This document shows, piece by piece, positions 34,250 to 40,953 of a stretch of 46,922 nucleotides of DNA; position 1 is the stretch's first letter, and the number at the start of each line of letters is the position of its first letter. The stretch is from a virus. Position numbers and translations under genes: made by a program. The DNA is taken from positions 1-46,922 of the IMG/VR virus record IMGVR_UViG_3300010388_000235. The stretch is one strand, 5' to 3'. The notes beneath the pieces are model-generated. The model was given only the letters and a program-made list of their open reading frames with translations, was not told the DNA's origin and did not search any database.

Positions 34250-35113
34250 ATGGGAATTGAGATTAAGGTACCAATGGAAAAGCTACGTGAACGTAAGCTA
34301 TTCTTCGCCGCACCAATGTATGGTGGTCAGTGCGCTGGCATGTTTGCACGTTCAGTAGCAGACCTTTCAGCATTATGTACCCACTATGGCATTCAGATTC
34401 GTTTCTACTTCTTGTTCAACGAATCACTTATCACTCGTGCACGTAACTACTGCGCTGATGAGTTTATGCGTTCTGGTGACACACATATGATGTTTGTTGA
34501 CTCCGATATCGGTTTCAACGCACAGGACGTTATCGCTCTACTTGCACTACAGAGTGACAATGAAAACGACGATAAGTACGATGTTATCGCTGGTCCATAT
34601 CCTAAGAAGTGCATTTCATGGGAAAAGATCAAGACTGCGGTTGACAAGGGCTTTGCCGATGAAGACCCACAGAACCTTGAAAAGTATGTAGGCGACTACG
34701 TTTTCAATCCTGCTAATGGCACTGGTTCAATCCCACTAGGTGAGCCTGTTGAAGTTCTTGAAGCTGGTACTGGTTTCATGATGATTCGCCGTCAGACTTT
34801 CGAAAAGTTTGCTGCTACTTATCCACAACAGCTATACACACCTGATCATGTTCGTACAGAACATTTTGATGGCTCTAGACAGATCATGGCATTCTTTGAT
34901 ACACCTATCTGTCCAGACACGAATCGCTATCTGTCAGAAGATTACATGTTCTGTCAGTGGACTCGTAAGGCTGGTATGCATGTCTGGTTCTGCCCATGGA
35001 TGCAGCTACAGCACGTAGGTATGTATGTGTTTGGTGGTTCTCTAGTAGACCTTGCACAAATCGGTGCTGCTGCTACTGCTGATCCAACACAGCTTAAGAA
35101 GCTGAAGAAGTAA
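34250..35113 (+). CDS. Glycosyltransferase-like protein (GT-A fold)
   Basis: A 287-residue protein. KLFFAAPMYGGQCAGMFARS, a RNYCADEFMRSGDTHMMFVD segment leading into VDSDIGF (DxD-type sugar-nucleotide/metal motif), AGPYPKK, and VEVLEAGTGFMMIRRQTFEK are the typical core of family-2-like glycosyltransferases found in phages. The late YLSEDYMFCQWTRKAG segment supplies the (S)ED acceptor-side motif. The target (phage DNA, protein or host surface glycan) cannot be told. Confidence 0.75.
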   Translation: MGIEIKVPMEKLRERKLFFAAPMYGGQCAGMFARSVADLSALCTHYGIQIRFYFLFNESLITRARNYCADEFMRSGDTHMMFVDSDIGFNAQDVIALLALQSDNENDDKYDVIAGPYPKKCISWEKIKTAVDKGFADEDPQNLEKYVGDYVFNPANGTGSIPLGEPVEVLEAGTGFMMIRRQTFEKFAATYPQQLYTPDHVRTEHFDGSRQIMAFFDTPICPDTNRYLSEDYMFCQWTRKAGMHVWFCPWMQLQHVGMYVFGGSLVDLAQIGAAATADPTQLKKLKK

Positions 35114-35130
35114 TTGAAAGGTAATATATT

Positions 35131-35790
35131 ATGAAGTTTAGTGCAAAAACCCTACAGGTGATCCGCAATTTTGCATCGATCAACAATGGCATTCAGTTCA
35201 AGCAAGGAAACATGCTGAAAACTATGTCAGAATCAAAGAATGTGATGGCTAAGGCTACTCTTGACACAGAAGTCGAAGCCACATTCTGCATCCATGATCT
35301 ATCACAGTTCCTTGGTGCTGTATCAATGCTAGATGATCCTGATCTAATCCCTACCGATTTCTACCTACAGATTGGTAAGGGGTCAGAGAAGTTCAACTAT
35401 ATCTACGCTGATCCTAACATGATCCTTATCCCACCAGATAAGGATATCAAGCTTCCTACACGTGATGTGGAGTTCAAGCTTAATGGTGATGTTCTTACAC
35501 GTGTTATGAAGGCTCTTGGTGTTCTTGGTTCGCCACAGATTGCTGTCACAGGTGATCGTGAGAAGATTTATCTTCAGACCATGAACGTGAAGAATCCTAC
35601 TGACTCTTCATTCCGTGTTGAAGTTGGTGAAACGACAAGTGAATTCAACTTGATCTTTCTGACAGAGAACATTAGACTTCTACCCGGCGACTATGAAGTT
35701 GCCATCTCTGCCAAGGGATTTGCACATTTCTCTGGCGAAGATATTGACTACTGGATTACAATTGAGAAGGATAGCTTCTTCAACGAATAA
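35131..35790 (+). CDS. gp45: Sliding clamp gp45
   Basis: A 219-residue trimeric PCNA-like clamp (T4: 228), the processivity factor for gp43 polymerase and the mobile activator of late transcription with gp55. MKFSAKTLQVIRNFASINNG, the CIHDLSQFLGAVSMLDDPDL segment and GEDIDYWITIEKDSFFNE at the end match T4-like gp45. Followed by a strong terminator, which separates it from gp44. Confidence 0.93.
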   Translation: MKFSAKTLQVIRNFASINNGIQFKQGNMLKTMSESKNVMAKATLDTEVEATFCIHDLSQFLGAVSMLDDPDLIPTDFYLQIGKGSEKFNYIYADPNMILIPPDKDIKLPTRDVEFKLNGDVLTRVMKALGVLGSPQIAVTGDREKIYLQTMNVKNPTDSSFRVEVGETTSEFNLIFLTENIRLLPGDYEVAISAKGFAHFSGEDIDYWITIEKDSFFNE

Positions 35791-35803
35791 TCTAAGTTTT
35801 GTT

Positions 35804-35869
35804 GGTTTAAGAAATGTGCTAAAGGTACAGTGTGAATGTATCTTTTAGCCATTTCTTAAACCTTTTTTT
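35804..35869 (+). terminator. Long hairpin terminator after gp45
   Basis: GGTTTAAGAAATG (35804-35816) pairs perfectly with CATTTCTTAAACC (35850-35862). After one bulged base the stem continues with GCTAAA/TTTAGC, followed by seven T. This is an unusually long, A/T-rich stem for a terminator. It lies 14 bases after the gp45 stop. Confidence 0.85.
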
Positions 35870-35885
35870 ATTATGGAGAATTAAT

Positions 35886-36233
35886 ATGGGTGTTGATACT
35901 TATTTTATGACGATGTATGGCGTTAAGACTGATTGGTATGAGGATTTCAGTGACGCATACGAAGAAGCATATTCTGCTGATGGTTATCATGGTGCAAACC
36001 TACCACATGTCGTGCAAGATGGCATGATGGGTGAATATATGGTATTTGGTGTTTCTCTTCTAGAGACAGAGAGTATGCGTTGGGAAGCACCGTCTGGATT
36101 TGTCGAAGTGGACATTGGTGAACTTGACAAAGATCGTGAAGCGTATATAAAGCACTTCACTGAGACTTTCCCTGATTTTGCCCATGTGGTTGATAAACCA
36201 TGGAAAGTTATCTCGTTCGTCCATTACTCTTAA
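35886..36233 (+). CDS. Hypothetical protein between gp45 and gp44
   Basis: A 115-residue acidic/aromatic protein (MGVDTYFMTMYGVKTDWYED). The ATG at 35886 has GGAG 9 bases upstream; longer upstream starts would run into the terminator hairpin and are rejected. No recognised domain. It breaks the usual gp45-gp44 pair. Confidence 0.7.
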   Translation: MGVDTYFMTMYGVKTDWYEDFSDAYEEAYSADGYHGANLPHVVQDGMMGEYMVFGVSLLETESMRWEAPSGFVEVDIGELDKDREAYIKHFTETFPDFAHVVDKPWKVISFVHYS

Positions 36234-36242
36234 GGATATATT

Positions 36243-37184
36243 ATGTTAGAAGAATTTCTATGGACTGAGAAGCATCGCCCAAAAACCATTGACGAAACTA
36301 TCCTACCTGCTGAGATGAAAGAGACCTTTAAGGCTTTTGTCGAACAGAAAAATATTCCAAACCTTCTTCTCTCTGGTCCTGCTGGTTGCGGTAAGACCAC
36401 AGTAGCACGTGCTATGCTTGAAGAGCTTGGTGTTGATTATATTGTCATCAATGGTTCTATGAATGGCAACATCGATACACTACGTAATGAAATTATGAGG
36501 TTCGCTTCATCGATTTCGTTCACTGGTATGCGTAAGTATGTCATTCTGGATGAAGCAGACTACCTAAACCCTAACTCGACACAGCCAGCACTTCGTAACT
36601 TCATGGAAGAGTTTTCGAAGAATTGTGGCTTCATTCTGACATGCAACTTCAAGAACCGCATCATTGCTCCTATTGCCAATTCACGTTGTGTCAATATTGA
36701 CTTCAAGATTCCTAAGAAGGAACTTCCTGATCTTGCCAAGCAGATGATGAAGCGTTCATGCGCTATTCTTGAAGCTGAAGGCATTGAATATGACAAGCCT
36801 GTTATTGCTGAATTGCTCAAGAAGTATCACCCTGATTGGAGGCGTGTTATTGGTGAGCTACAGCGTTACAGCGCCACAGGACGCATTGACAGTGGTATCC
36901 TTGCTAATCTCAAGGAAACGTCTATCAAGACGCTTATTGGCTTCCTGAAGGACAAGGAATTCACCAATGCTCGTAAGTGGGTTGCAGAGAATTCTGACGC
37001 AGATAGTGTTGCTGTCTTCCGTACACTATATGATACTGCTAACGAACATGTAGCCAAGACTTCTGTACCACAGTTGGTATTGATCCTTGCTAAGTACCAG
37101 TATCAATCTGCATTCGTTGCTGATCATGAAATCAATCTGATGGCATGTCTAACAGAAATGATGGTTGAATTGGAATACCTATGA
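36243..37184 (+). CDS. gp44: Clamp loader large subunit gp44
   Basis: A 313-residue AAA+ ATPase (T4: 319) that opens and loads gp45. Motifs: WTEKHRPKTIDE N-terminus, Walker A GPAGCGKT (45-52), Walker B YVILDEADYL (99-108), sensor ILTCNF, and the SRC arginine-finger motif at 147-149. Preceded by AAGGATATATT, the recurrent local initiation signal. The TGA/ATG overlap with the next gene couples them. Confidence 0.95.
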   Translation: MLEEFLWTEKHRPKTIDETILPAEMKETFKAFVEQKNIPNLLLSGPAGCGKTTVARAMLEELGVDYIVINGSMNGNIDTLRNEIMRFASSISFTGMRKYVILDEADYLNPNSTQPALRNFMEEFSKNCGFILTCNFKNRIIAPIANSRCVNIDFKIPKKELPDLAKQMMKRSCAILEAEGIEYDKPVIAELLKKYHPDWRRVIGELQRYSATGRIDSGILANLKETSIKTLIGFLKDKEFTNARKWVAENSDADSVAVFRTLYDTANEHVAKTSVPQLVLILAKYQYQSAFVADHEINLMACLTEMMVELEYL

Positions 37185-37390
37185 GCTTCTGGAAGCGTAA
37201 GAAGTGTCCTCTATGCAAGAGCGTGATCAAGCCTAAGCATAAGACAACTACATTCCATATCGATACGGCTGAAGGTGTGTTGGAAATCCATGACGTATGT
37301 CCTAAGTGCACATACGTCATGGAGCAGTCTGCTAATGTCCTTGAAAAGAATGGAATGCTTGAAGAGGACGAAGATGATGATGACGATTGA
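37181..37390 (+). CDS. Small zinc-ribbon-like protein
   Basis: A 69-residue protein, ATGA-overlapped with gp44. Two CPxC knuckles (KKCPLCKS near residue 9 and DVCPKCTYV near 39) are spaced as in a zinc ribbon, followed by an acidic tail of Glu/Asp. It could bind nucleic acid or the clamp loader; not recognised further. Confidence 0.7.
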   Translation: MSFWKRKKCPLCKSVIKPKHKTTTFHIDTAEGVLEIHDVCPKCTYVMEQSANVLEKNGMLEEDEDDDDD

Positions 37391-37553
37391 AGAACGCAAC
37401 CGTATCATCATGGAAAATCTGCAAAAGTTTACTGAAGAAATGACTTCTGGTCCAGATGCAAAAGAAAAGTGTCGTGCTTATCTGATCGGGATTGGTATAT
37501 ATAACGAAGATGGTTCGTTACACAAAGACTATGGTGGTGAAGATGAATTATGA
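37377..37553 (+). CDS. Small hypothetical protein
   Basis: A 58-residue acidic helical protein (MTIEERNRIIMENLQKFTEE core). Three consecutive in-frame ATG codons (37374, 37377, 37380) stand behind GAGG; I choose the middle one for spacing. The C-terminus (GIYNEDGSLHKDYGGEDEL) resembles the 'GIxxxDGxLxxxYGGE' ends seen in other phage small proteins. Function unknown. Confidence 0.6.
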   Translation: MMTIEERNRIIMENLQKFTEEMTSGPDAKEKCRAYLIGIGIYNEDGSLHKDYGGEDEL

Positions 37554-37716
37554 TGATGAAATAATCGTAAAAGACCTCTTGTTCTTAATGCGTGAAAGAC
37601 GTATGCTAAACCGTAAGATCGAAGCTTTGAGCGTAAAGGTTCAGAAGCGTTTTGAAGAAGTTGATGGTCTCACCGAATACTTCATTGAGCAATCAAAAAG
37701 GATATTAGATGAGTAA
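37543..37716 (+). CDS. Small coiled-coil protein
   Basis: A 57-residue protein from the ATG at 37543 (NYDDEIIVKDLLFLMRERRM...), almost entirely one predicted helix with heptad-like hydrophobics. It overlaps its neighbours on both sides. It lies between clamp-loader genes gp44 and gp62; function unknown. Confidence 0.6.
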   Translation: MNYDDEIIVKDLLFLMRERRMLNRKIEALSVKVQKRFEEVDGLTEYFIEQSKRILDE

Positions 37717-38095
37717 CCCATTCGACTATGTGACTTCCATCACCTATGGAAAGAATGATATGATGACAGGCACAGAAAACGATGAGTTAGCTGAGTCTGG
37801 ATACAACCCATATCTAACAAACAAGTCATTGTCATATTTCCCAGACACCCTACTGTATGCAAACGAAATCAACGTGCTGAACCATGTTGATAACAGACTA
37901 CAATATTCATATCTACTAAATAGTATCAGGCCCAAAAAAAGATTTTCGAAATGGGTGAAGAAACAGGAAGATATCGATATTGAGGCTGTAAAACAGTATT
38001 ACAAGTACAGCACAGCGAAAGCTGAAGCCGCCTTATCCTTACTTTCGCCGCAACAGATAAATGAAATAAAAAGAAGGTTGAATAAAGGTGGATAA
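37709..38095 (+). CDS. gp62: Clamp loader small subunit gp62
   Basis: A 128-residue protein with NPFDYVTSITYGKND, YNPYLTNKSLSYFPDTLLYANEIN and RLQYSYLLNSIRPKKRFSKW, the pattern of the short gp62 of T4-like phages; T4 gp62 is longer (187). It completes the gp44/gp62 loader. It sits directly before regA as in T4. The AAAAAGGATATTAG ribosome site is of the local type. Confidence 0.85.
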   Translation: MSNPFDYVTSITYGKNDMMTGTENDELAESGYNPYLTNKSLSYFPDTLLYANEINVLNHVDNRLQYSYLLNSIRPKKRFSKWVKKQEDIDIEAVKQYYKYSTAKAEAALSLLSPQQINEIKRRLNKGG

Positions 38096-38097
38096 CA

Positions 38098-38496
38098 ATG
38101 GGAAATATTATTGACACTCTTTTAGAGGTAAAGCTAGGCGAAGAAGATGACTTCCTAAAGGTTAGAGAAACGCTTACTCGTATCGGCATCGCATCACGCA
38201 AAGACAAGACGCTATATCAGTCTTGCCACATCCTGCACAAGCAGGGAAGATTTTACATAGTTCATTTCAAGGAAATGTTTGCTATTGACGGCAAGCCAAC
38301 TAACTTTTCTGATGAAGACAAGGGACGTAGAAACACGATTGCTAATCTGCTACAAGATTGGGGATTGCTTAAGATCGTTGACCAAGATCAATCAGAAGAA
38401 GTTCGTTCTCCTATGAACCAGATCAAGATTCTTTCTCATAAAGAAAAGAACGAATGGCACTTGACACCAAAGTATAATATTGGTAAGAAAAAGTAA
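38098..38496 (+). CDS. regA: RegA translational repressor
   Basis: A 132-residue RNA-binding repressor (T4: 122) that blocks ribosome binding on early mRNAs. The ETLTRIGIASRKDKTLYQSC, HILHKQGRFYIVHFKEMFAI and RRNTIANLLQDWGLLKI segments are typical. It follows gp62, as in T4. Targets are A/U-rich start regions; the recurrent AAGGATATATTATG starts in this phage are candidate sites, by inference. Confidence 0.93.
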   Translation: MGNIIDTLLEVKLGEEDDFLKVRETLTRIGIASRKDKTLYQSCHILHKQGRFYIVHFKEMFAIDGKPTNFSDEDKGRRNTIANLLQDWGLLKIVDQDQSEEVRSPMNQIKILSHKEKNEWHLTPKYNIGKKK

Positions 38497-38514
38497 CACT
38501 AAAGGATTTTTGTT

Positions 38515-38679
38515 ATGACAACACCTAAAGAAGCCAGAGGCGGCACCTTTGCTCCTGCTGATATTAAACTGATCAAGATGTTGATCATGGCGCATGTGTC
38601 TGATTCTAGTCTGACCCTTACTCCGTCAGAGGAACAGCAAGCCATTAATTTATTGCATCGACTAAATCGTATCGGCTAA
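38515..38679 (+). CDS. Small hypothetical protein after regA
   Basis: A 54-residue ORF (MTTPKEARGGTFAPADIKLI; ends QQAINLLHRLNRIG). AAAGGA lies 7-8 bases before the ATG, which follows regA by 18 bases. No domain recognised. It ends immediately before the promoter of the tRNA-Arg gene. Confidence 0.65.
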   Translation: MTTPKEARGGTFAPADIKLIKMLIMAHVSDSSLTLTPSEEQQAINLLHRLNRIG

Positions 38680-38687
38680 AAAAACAC

Positions 38688-38716
38688 TTGACAATCTGAT
38701 GGCGAATCGCTAAATA
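38688..38716 (+). promoter_or_regulatory. Possible sigma70-type promoter for tRNA-Arg
   Basis: Perfect TTGACA (38688-38693), 17-base spacer, then TAAATA (38711-38716) as a weak -10. It ends 10 bases before the tRNA, so the transcript would begin nearly at the mature 5' end. Confidence 0.55.
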
Positions 38717-38726
38717 GATTGTCTAA

Positions 38727-38803
38727 GCTCCCATAGCTCAACTGGATAGAGTACGAGTCTTCTAAACTTGGGGTTGCAGGTTCGAACCCTGCTGGGAGCA
38801 CCA
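38727..38803 (+). tRNA. tRNA-Arg (anticodon TCT)
   Basis: A 77-base cloverleaf: acceptor GCTCCCA/TGGGAGC, D arm with AGCTCAACTGGATAGAGT, anticodon loop CTTCTAA with TCT, T arm with GGTTCGAACC, and an encoded CCA. It reads AGA codons, often enriched in A/T-richer phages compared with their hosts. Confidence 0.95.
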
Positions 38804-38819
38804 TTTTGAAAGATATATT

Positions 38820-39062
38820 ATGAAGCCTGTTCCGTGCATTGTTTGTGATAAAGTTCTTGAGGAAGCAATTCCCGATAGCAAAAATCAGCCATACAAGGCT
38901 ACATCATTCATGTCACAGGGACATTATGGATCAACCTTTTTTGATCCTATGGATGGCTCATATATCGAGATTAACGTATGTGACGATTGCCTGACAAAGG
39001 CAAAGTCAGAGAAAAAAATCGTACATTATGTTGGAAAGAAAGTCGTATATTATGATGAATAA
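38820..39062 (+). CDS. Small CxxC zinc-binding protein
   Basis: An 80-residue protein: PCIVCDK at the start and VCDDCLTKAK late form two CxxC pairs, with a GHYGSTFFDPMDGSYIEINV core between them. This layout is common in short phage proteins that bind zinc. Preceded by GAAAGATATATT. Overlaps the following lipoprotein gene. Confidence 0.7.
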   Translation: MKPVPCIVCDKVLEEAIPDSKNQPYKATSFMSQGHYGSTFFDPMDGSYIEINVCDDCLTKAKSEKKIVHYVGKKVVYYDE

Positions 39063-39342
39063 AGTGAAATTTTTGATTCCTCTAGGAATGCTTGTTGCAC
39101 TATCTGCATGTGATGGCGCTACTAAGGAACAACAAGATAGTTCCATGTATTATACACAGTCTCAGTTGCCTGAAGGCTGTAATCTGCACTTTGCAGGAAA
39201 AGTGATCCTTGAAGGTGAATATTACAAATCACGTATCTTCTATGTGAAATGTAATGACACTACTACTGTATCAAAAAGCCATGAAGTCCGTCAGGGCAAG
39301 AACACACATACAGAAACTGATGTTACTGTAAGTAACAATTAA
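39052..39342 (+). CDS. Predicted lipoprotein
   Basis: A 96-residue protein with a lipoprotein signal: KVKFLIPLGMLVALSAC, lipobox LSAC with Cys 20, then a DGATKEQQDSS linker. The mature part has a second Cys pair (EGCNLHF and VKCNDT) and a polar, Thr-rich end. Likely exported and anchored in the host envelope; a phage lipoprotein can act in superinfection exclusion or receptor blocking, which is inference. Start may be the second Met. Confidence 0.75.
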   Translation: MMNKVKFLIPLGMLVALSACDGATKEQQDSSMYYTQSQLPEGCNLHFAGKVILEGEYYKSRIFYVKCNDTTTVSKSHEVRQGKNTHTETDVTVSNN

Positions 39343-39352
39343 AGGATATATT

Positions 39353-39892
39353 ATGTTTGAAGAACATTTACCAAAGATGGTGCCATCTGTTATTTTCAAG
39401 ACACGTGTTCGTGATATTGCAGTAGGTGGCGACAATCCATATCGTTGGGAAGACGTAACCACGTTTGATCTATTCGCAAATAAGCGTGTAGTTCTATTCT
39501 CGCTGCCCGGCGCATTTACCCCAACATGTTCAACATATCAGCTACCAAATTTTGAAAAGAACGCACTTGATTTCTATCATCTTGGTATCGACAACATTTA
39601 CTGTATTTCAGTGAATGATGCATTCGTCATGAACGCATGGGCAAAGCAACAGTGTCTTGAAGAAGTTGTTGTAATCCCTGATGGTTCTGCTGAGTTCACA
39701 TCACAGATGCGTATGCTTGTTGCTAAGGACAATCTTGGTTTCGGTATTCGTTCATGGCGCTATGCTGCTATTATCAATAACGGCAAGATTGAAAAGTGGT
39801 TCATTGAACCAAACAAGGCAGACAACATTGATACTGACCCATACGGTGTTTCATCTCCTGAAAACATCTTGGAATGGTTGAAGAACAACTAA
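39353..39892 (+). CDS. Peroxiredoxin (Prx5 type)
   Basis: A 179-residue thiol peroxidase. The active-site motif LPGAFTPTCS holds Thr 56 and peroxidatic Cys 59, and GIRSWRYAAIINNGKIEKWF contains the catalytic Arg. The Prx5/AhpC-E type family reduces H2O2 or alkyl peroxides with thioredoxin or glutaredoxin. A second Cys (QQCLEE) may be the resolving one. Complete and probably active. An AAAGGATATATT start signal precedes it. Confidence 0.9.
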   Translation: MFEEHLPKMVPSVIFKTRVRDIAVGGDNPYRWEDVTTFDLFANKRVVLFSLPGAFTPTCSTYQLPNFEKNALDFYHLGIDNIYCISVNDAFVMNAWAKQQCLEEVVVIPDGSAEFTSQMRMLVAKDNLGFGIRSWRYAAIINNGKIEKWFIEPNKADNIDTDPYGVSSPENILEWLKNN

Positions 39893-39897
39893 GTAAC

Positions 39898-39990
39898 GCA
39901 CCCGTAGCTCAATGGTAGAGCGGTGGTTTTATAAACCATGATCCCCAGATTAGGGAACGGTTGTAGGTTCGAGTCCTACCGGGTGCACCA
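39898..39990 (+). tRNA. tRNA with TAT anticodon and long variable region
   Basis: A 93-base tRNA: acceptor GCACCCG/CGGGTGC, D stem GCTC/GAGC with AATGGTA loop, anticodon stem GTGGT/ACCAT around TTTATAA (anticodon TAT at 39930-39932, Ile AUA), T stem GTAGG/CCTAC with TTCGAGT, CCA encoded. The variable region is 23 bases (39940-39962) with a TCCC/GGGA stem, as in class II tRNAs (Leu, Ser, Tyr), which is unusual for Ile. Amino-acid identity is therefore uncertain. Confidence 0.85.
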
Positions 39991-39994
39991 TAAT

Positions 39995-40068
39995 GCTCTG
40001 GAAGCTTTAAAGTGAAGCCAGCCGCTCATAACGGCTAGAAGGCGGGGCAGTACCGTCACGGAGTACCA
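39995..40068 (+). tRNA. Degenerate tRNA with CAT anticodon
   Basis: Folds as a complete 74-base cloverleaf: acceptor GCTCTGG/ACGGAGT (four Watson-Crick pairs, two wobbles, one mismatch), D stem GCTT/AAGC, anticodon stem AGCCG/CGGCT with loop CTCATAA (CAT at 40027-40029), 4-base variable loop, T stem GGCGG/CCGTC, and A-CCA. But the D loop (TAAAGTG) lacks GG, the T loop (GGCAGTA) lacks TTC, and base 8 is A. It may be a diverged tRNA-Met/Ile2, or a tRNA-like element. The anticodon stem lacks the three G-C pairs of initiators. Confidence 0.6.
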
Positions 40069-40087
40069 TATCTTGAGAGCAAAAGTG

Positions 40088-40252
40088 ATGATTGACAAAG
40101 AAAATCTAAAACAACAAAGTGCCAAGTGGGGTAAGCGAGTAGCATTCTTTGCTGTCTTTGGCATCACTGGCACTGTTGCTCTTATTGGATATAACATGTA
40201 TCGTGTCTCTAAGGGACTTGATCAGATTGATTTGGATAATTTAAAGCTATGA
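40088..40252 (+). CDS. Small membrane protein
   Basis: A 54-residue protein with one membrane segment (residues ~18-38, VAFFAVFGITGTVALIGYNM) after a basic start (DKENLKQQSAKWGKR), so probably N-in. It lies 19 bases after the tRNA-like gene and overlaps the next gene by ATGA. Unknown function; no holin-specific feature beyond size. Confidence 0.65.
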   Translation: MIDKENLKQQSAKWGKRVAFFAVFGITGTVALIGYNMYRVSKGLDQIDLDNLKL

Positions 40253-40947
40253 AAGTCAATATCGGACCATACAGAAATGATCTAATTCCTGTTCGCCGTT
40301 GGGAACATAAATATGAGTTATGGCGTAAGCCTGATACCTACTATCTCCCTGAAGAAGAATACACAAAAATCGATAAGATTGTCTTCGGCTTTTTTGATAA
40401 GCTGAATGCACTTGTGCGCCCACTCAATCGCTGGTCAAATAATCGTGAACGTAAGATCGATATTCGTATTGACAAATATGATGCGTGGTCTGCTGATCAC
40501 ACTCTTGCTTTGATTATTCATCCTGTTCTTGTAGAGCTTCAAAAGCAAAAGCATGGTTCAGGAAATGTTGACGACGAAGATGTTCCCGAAAATCTAAGGT
40601 CAACTGCCGCTGCCCCTAAAGAAAATGAATGGGACATAGATGACAATTATCATCTTCGTTGGGAATGGGTTATGAGTGAAATGATTTGGGCATTCGAACA
40701 ATGCACCTATCCAGATCATGGCGACGATATTTTTCACCACAACTCTGATCAACTTGAAATGACTTTTCAAAGTACTGGTGATGAAGCTCTTGATGGTAAG
40801 GGCATGAAGTCACTTAAATTCAATCACCAGAAAGACCCAAGCAAGCCAGCTTATTGGGTTGACGAAGATGGTAAGAAAGCACACTATGAGCGCATTCAAA
40901 ATGGATTGCGTTTGTTTGCAAAATATTATTTTGGACTATGGGATTGA
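40249..40947 (+). CDS. Conserved phage hypothetical protein
   Basis: A 232-residue protein: RRWEHKYELWRKPDTYYLPE, then KIDIRIDKYDAWSADHTLAL, and a W-rich core (WDIDDNYHLRWEWVMSEMIW) followed by AFEQ and a YFGLWD end. I recall similar proteins in T4-like phages of aquatic bacteria, always without function. Soluble, no signal peptide. Confidence 0.7.
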   Translation: MKVNIGPYRNDLIPVRRWEHKYELWRKPDTYYLPEEEYTKIDKIVFGFFDKLNALVRPLNRWSNNRERKIDIRIDKYDAWSADHTLALIIHPVLVELQKQKHGSGNVDDEDVPENLRSTAAAPKENEWDIDDNYHLRWEWVMSEMIWAFEQCTYPDHGDDIFHHNSDQLEMTFQSTGDEALDGKGMKSLKFNHQKDPSKPAYWVDEDGKKAHYERIQNGLRLFAKYYFGLWD

Positions 40948-40953
40948 TATATT

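Noticed and set aside
35835-35885. Longer N-terminus for the gene at 35886
   Set aside because: It would translate through the terminator hairpin and T-run; the ATG at 35886 has a proper GGAG site.
39923-39962. Reading the long-variable-arm tRNA as tRNA-Leu(TAA) or a TTA suppressor
   Set aside because: Shifting the seven-base loop to give TAA or TTA breaks the anticodon stem; only TAT fits the pairing.
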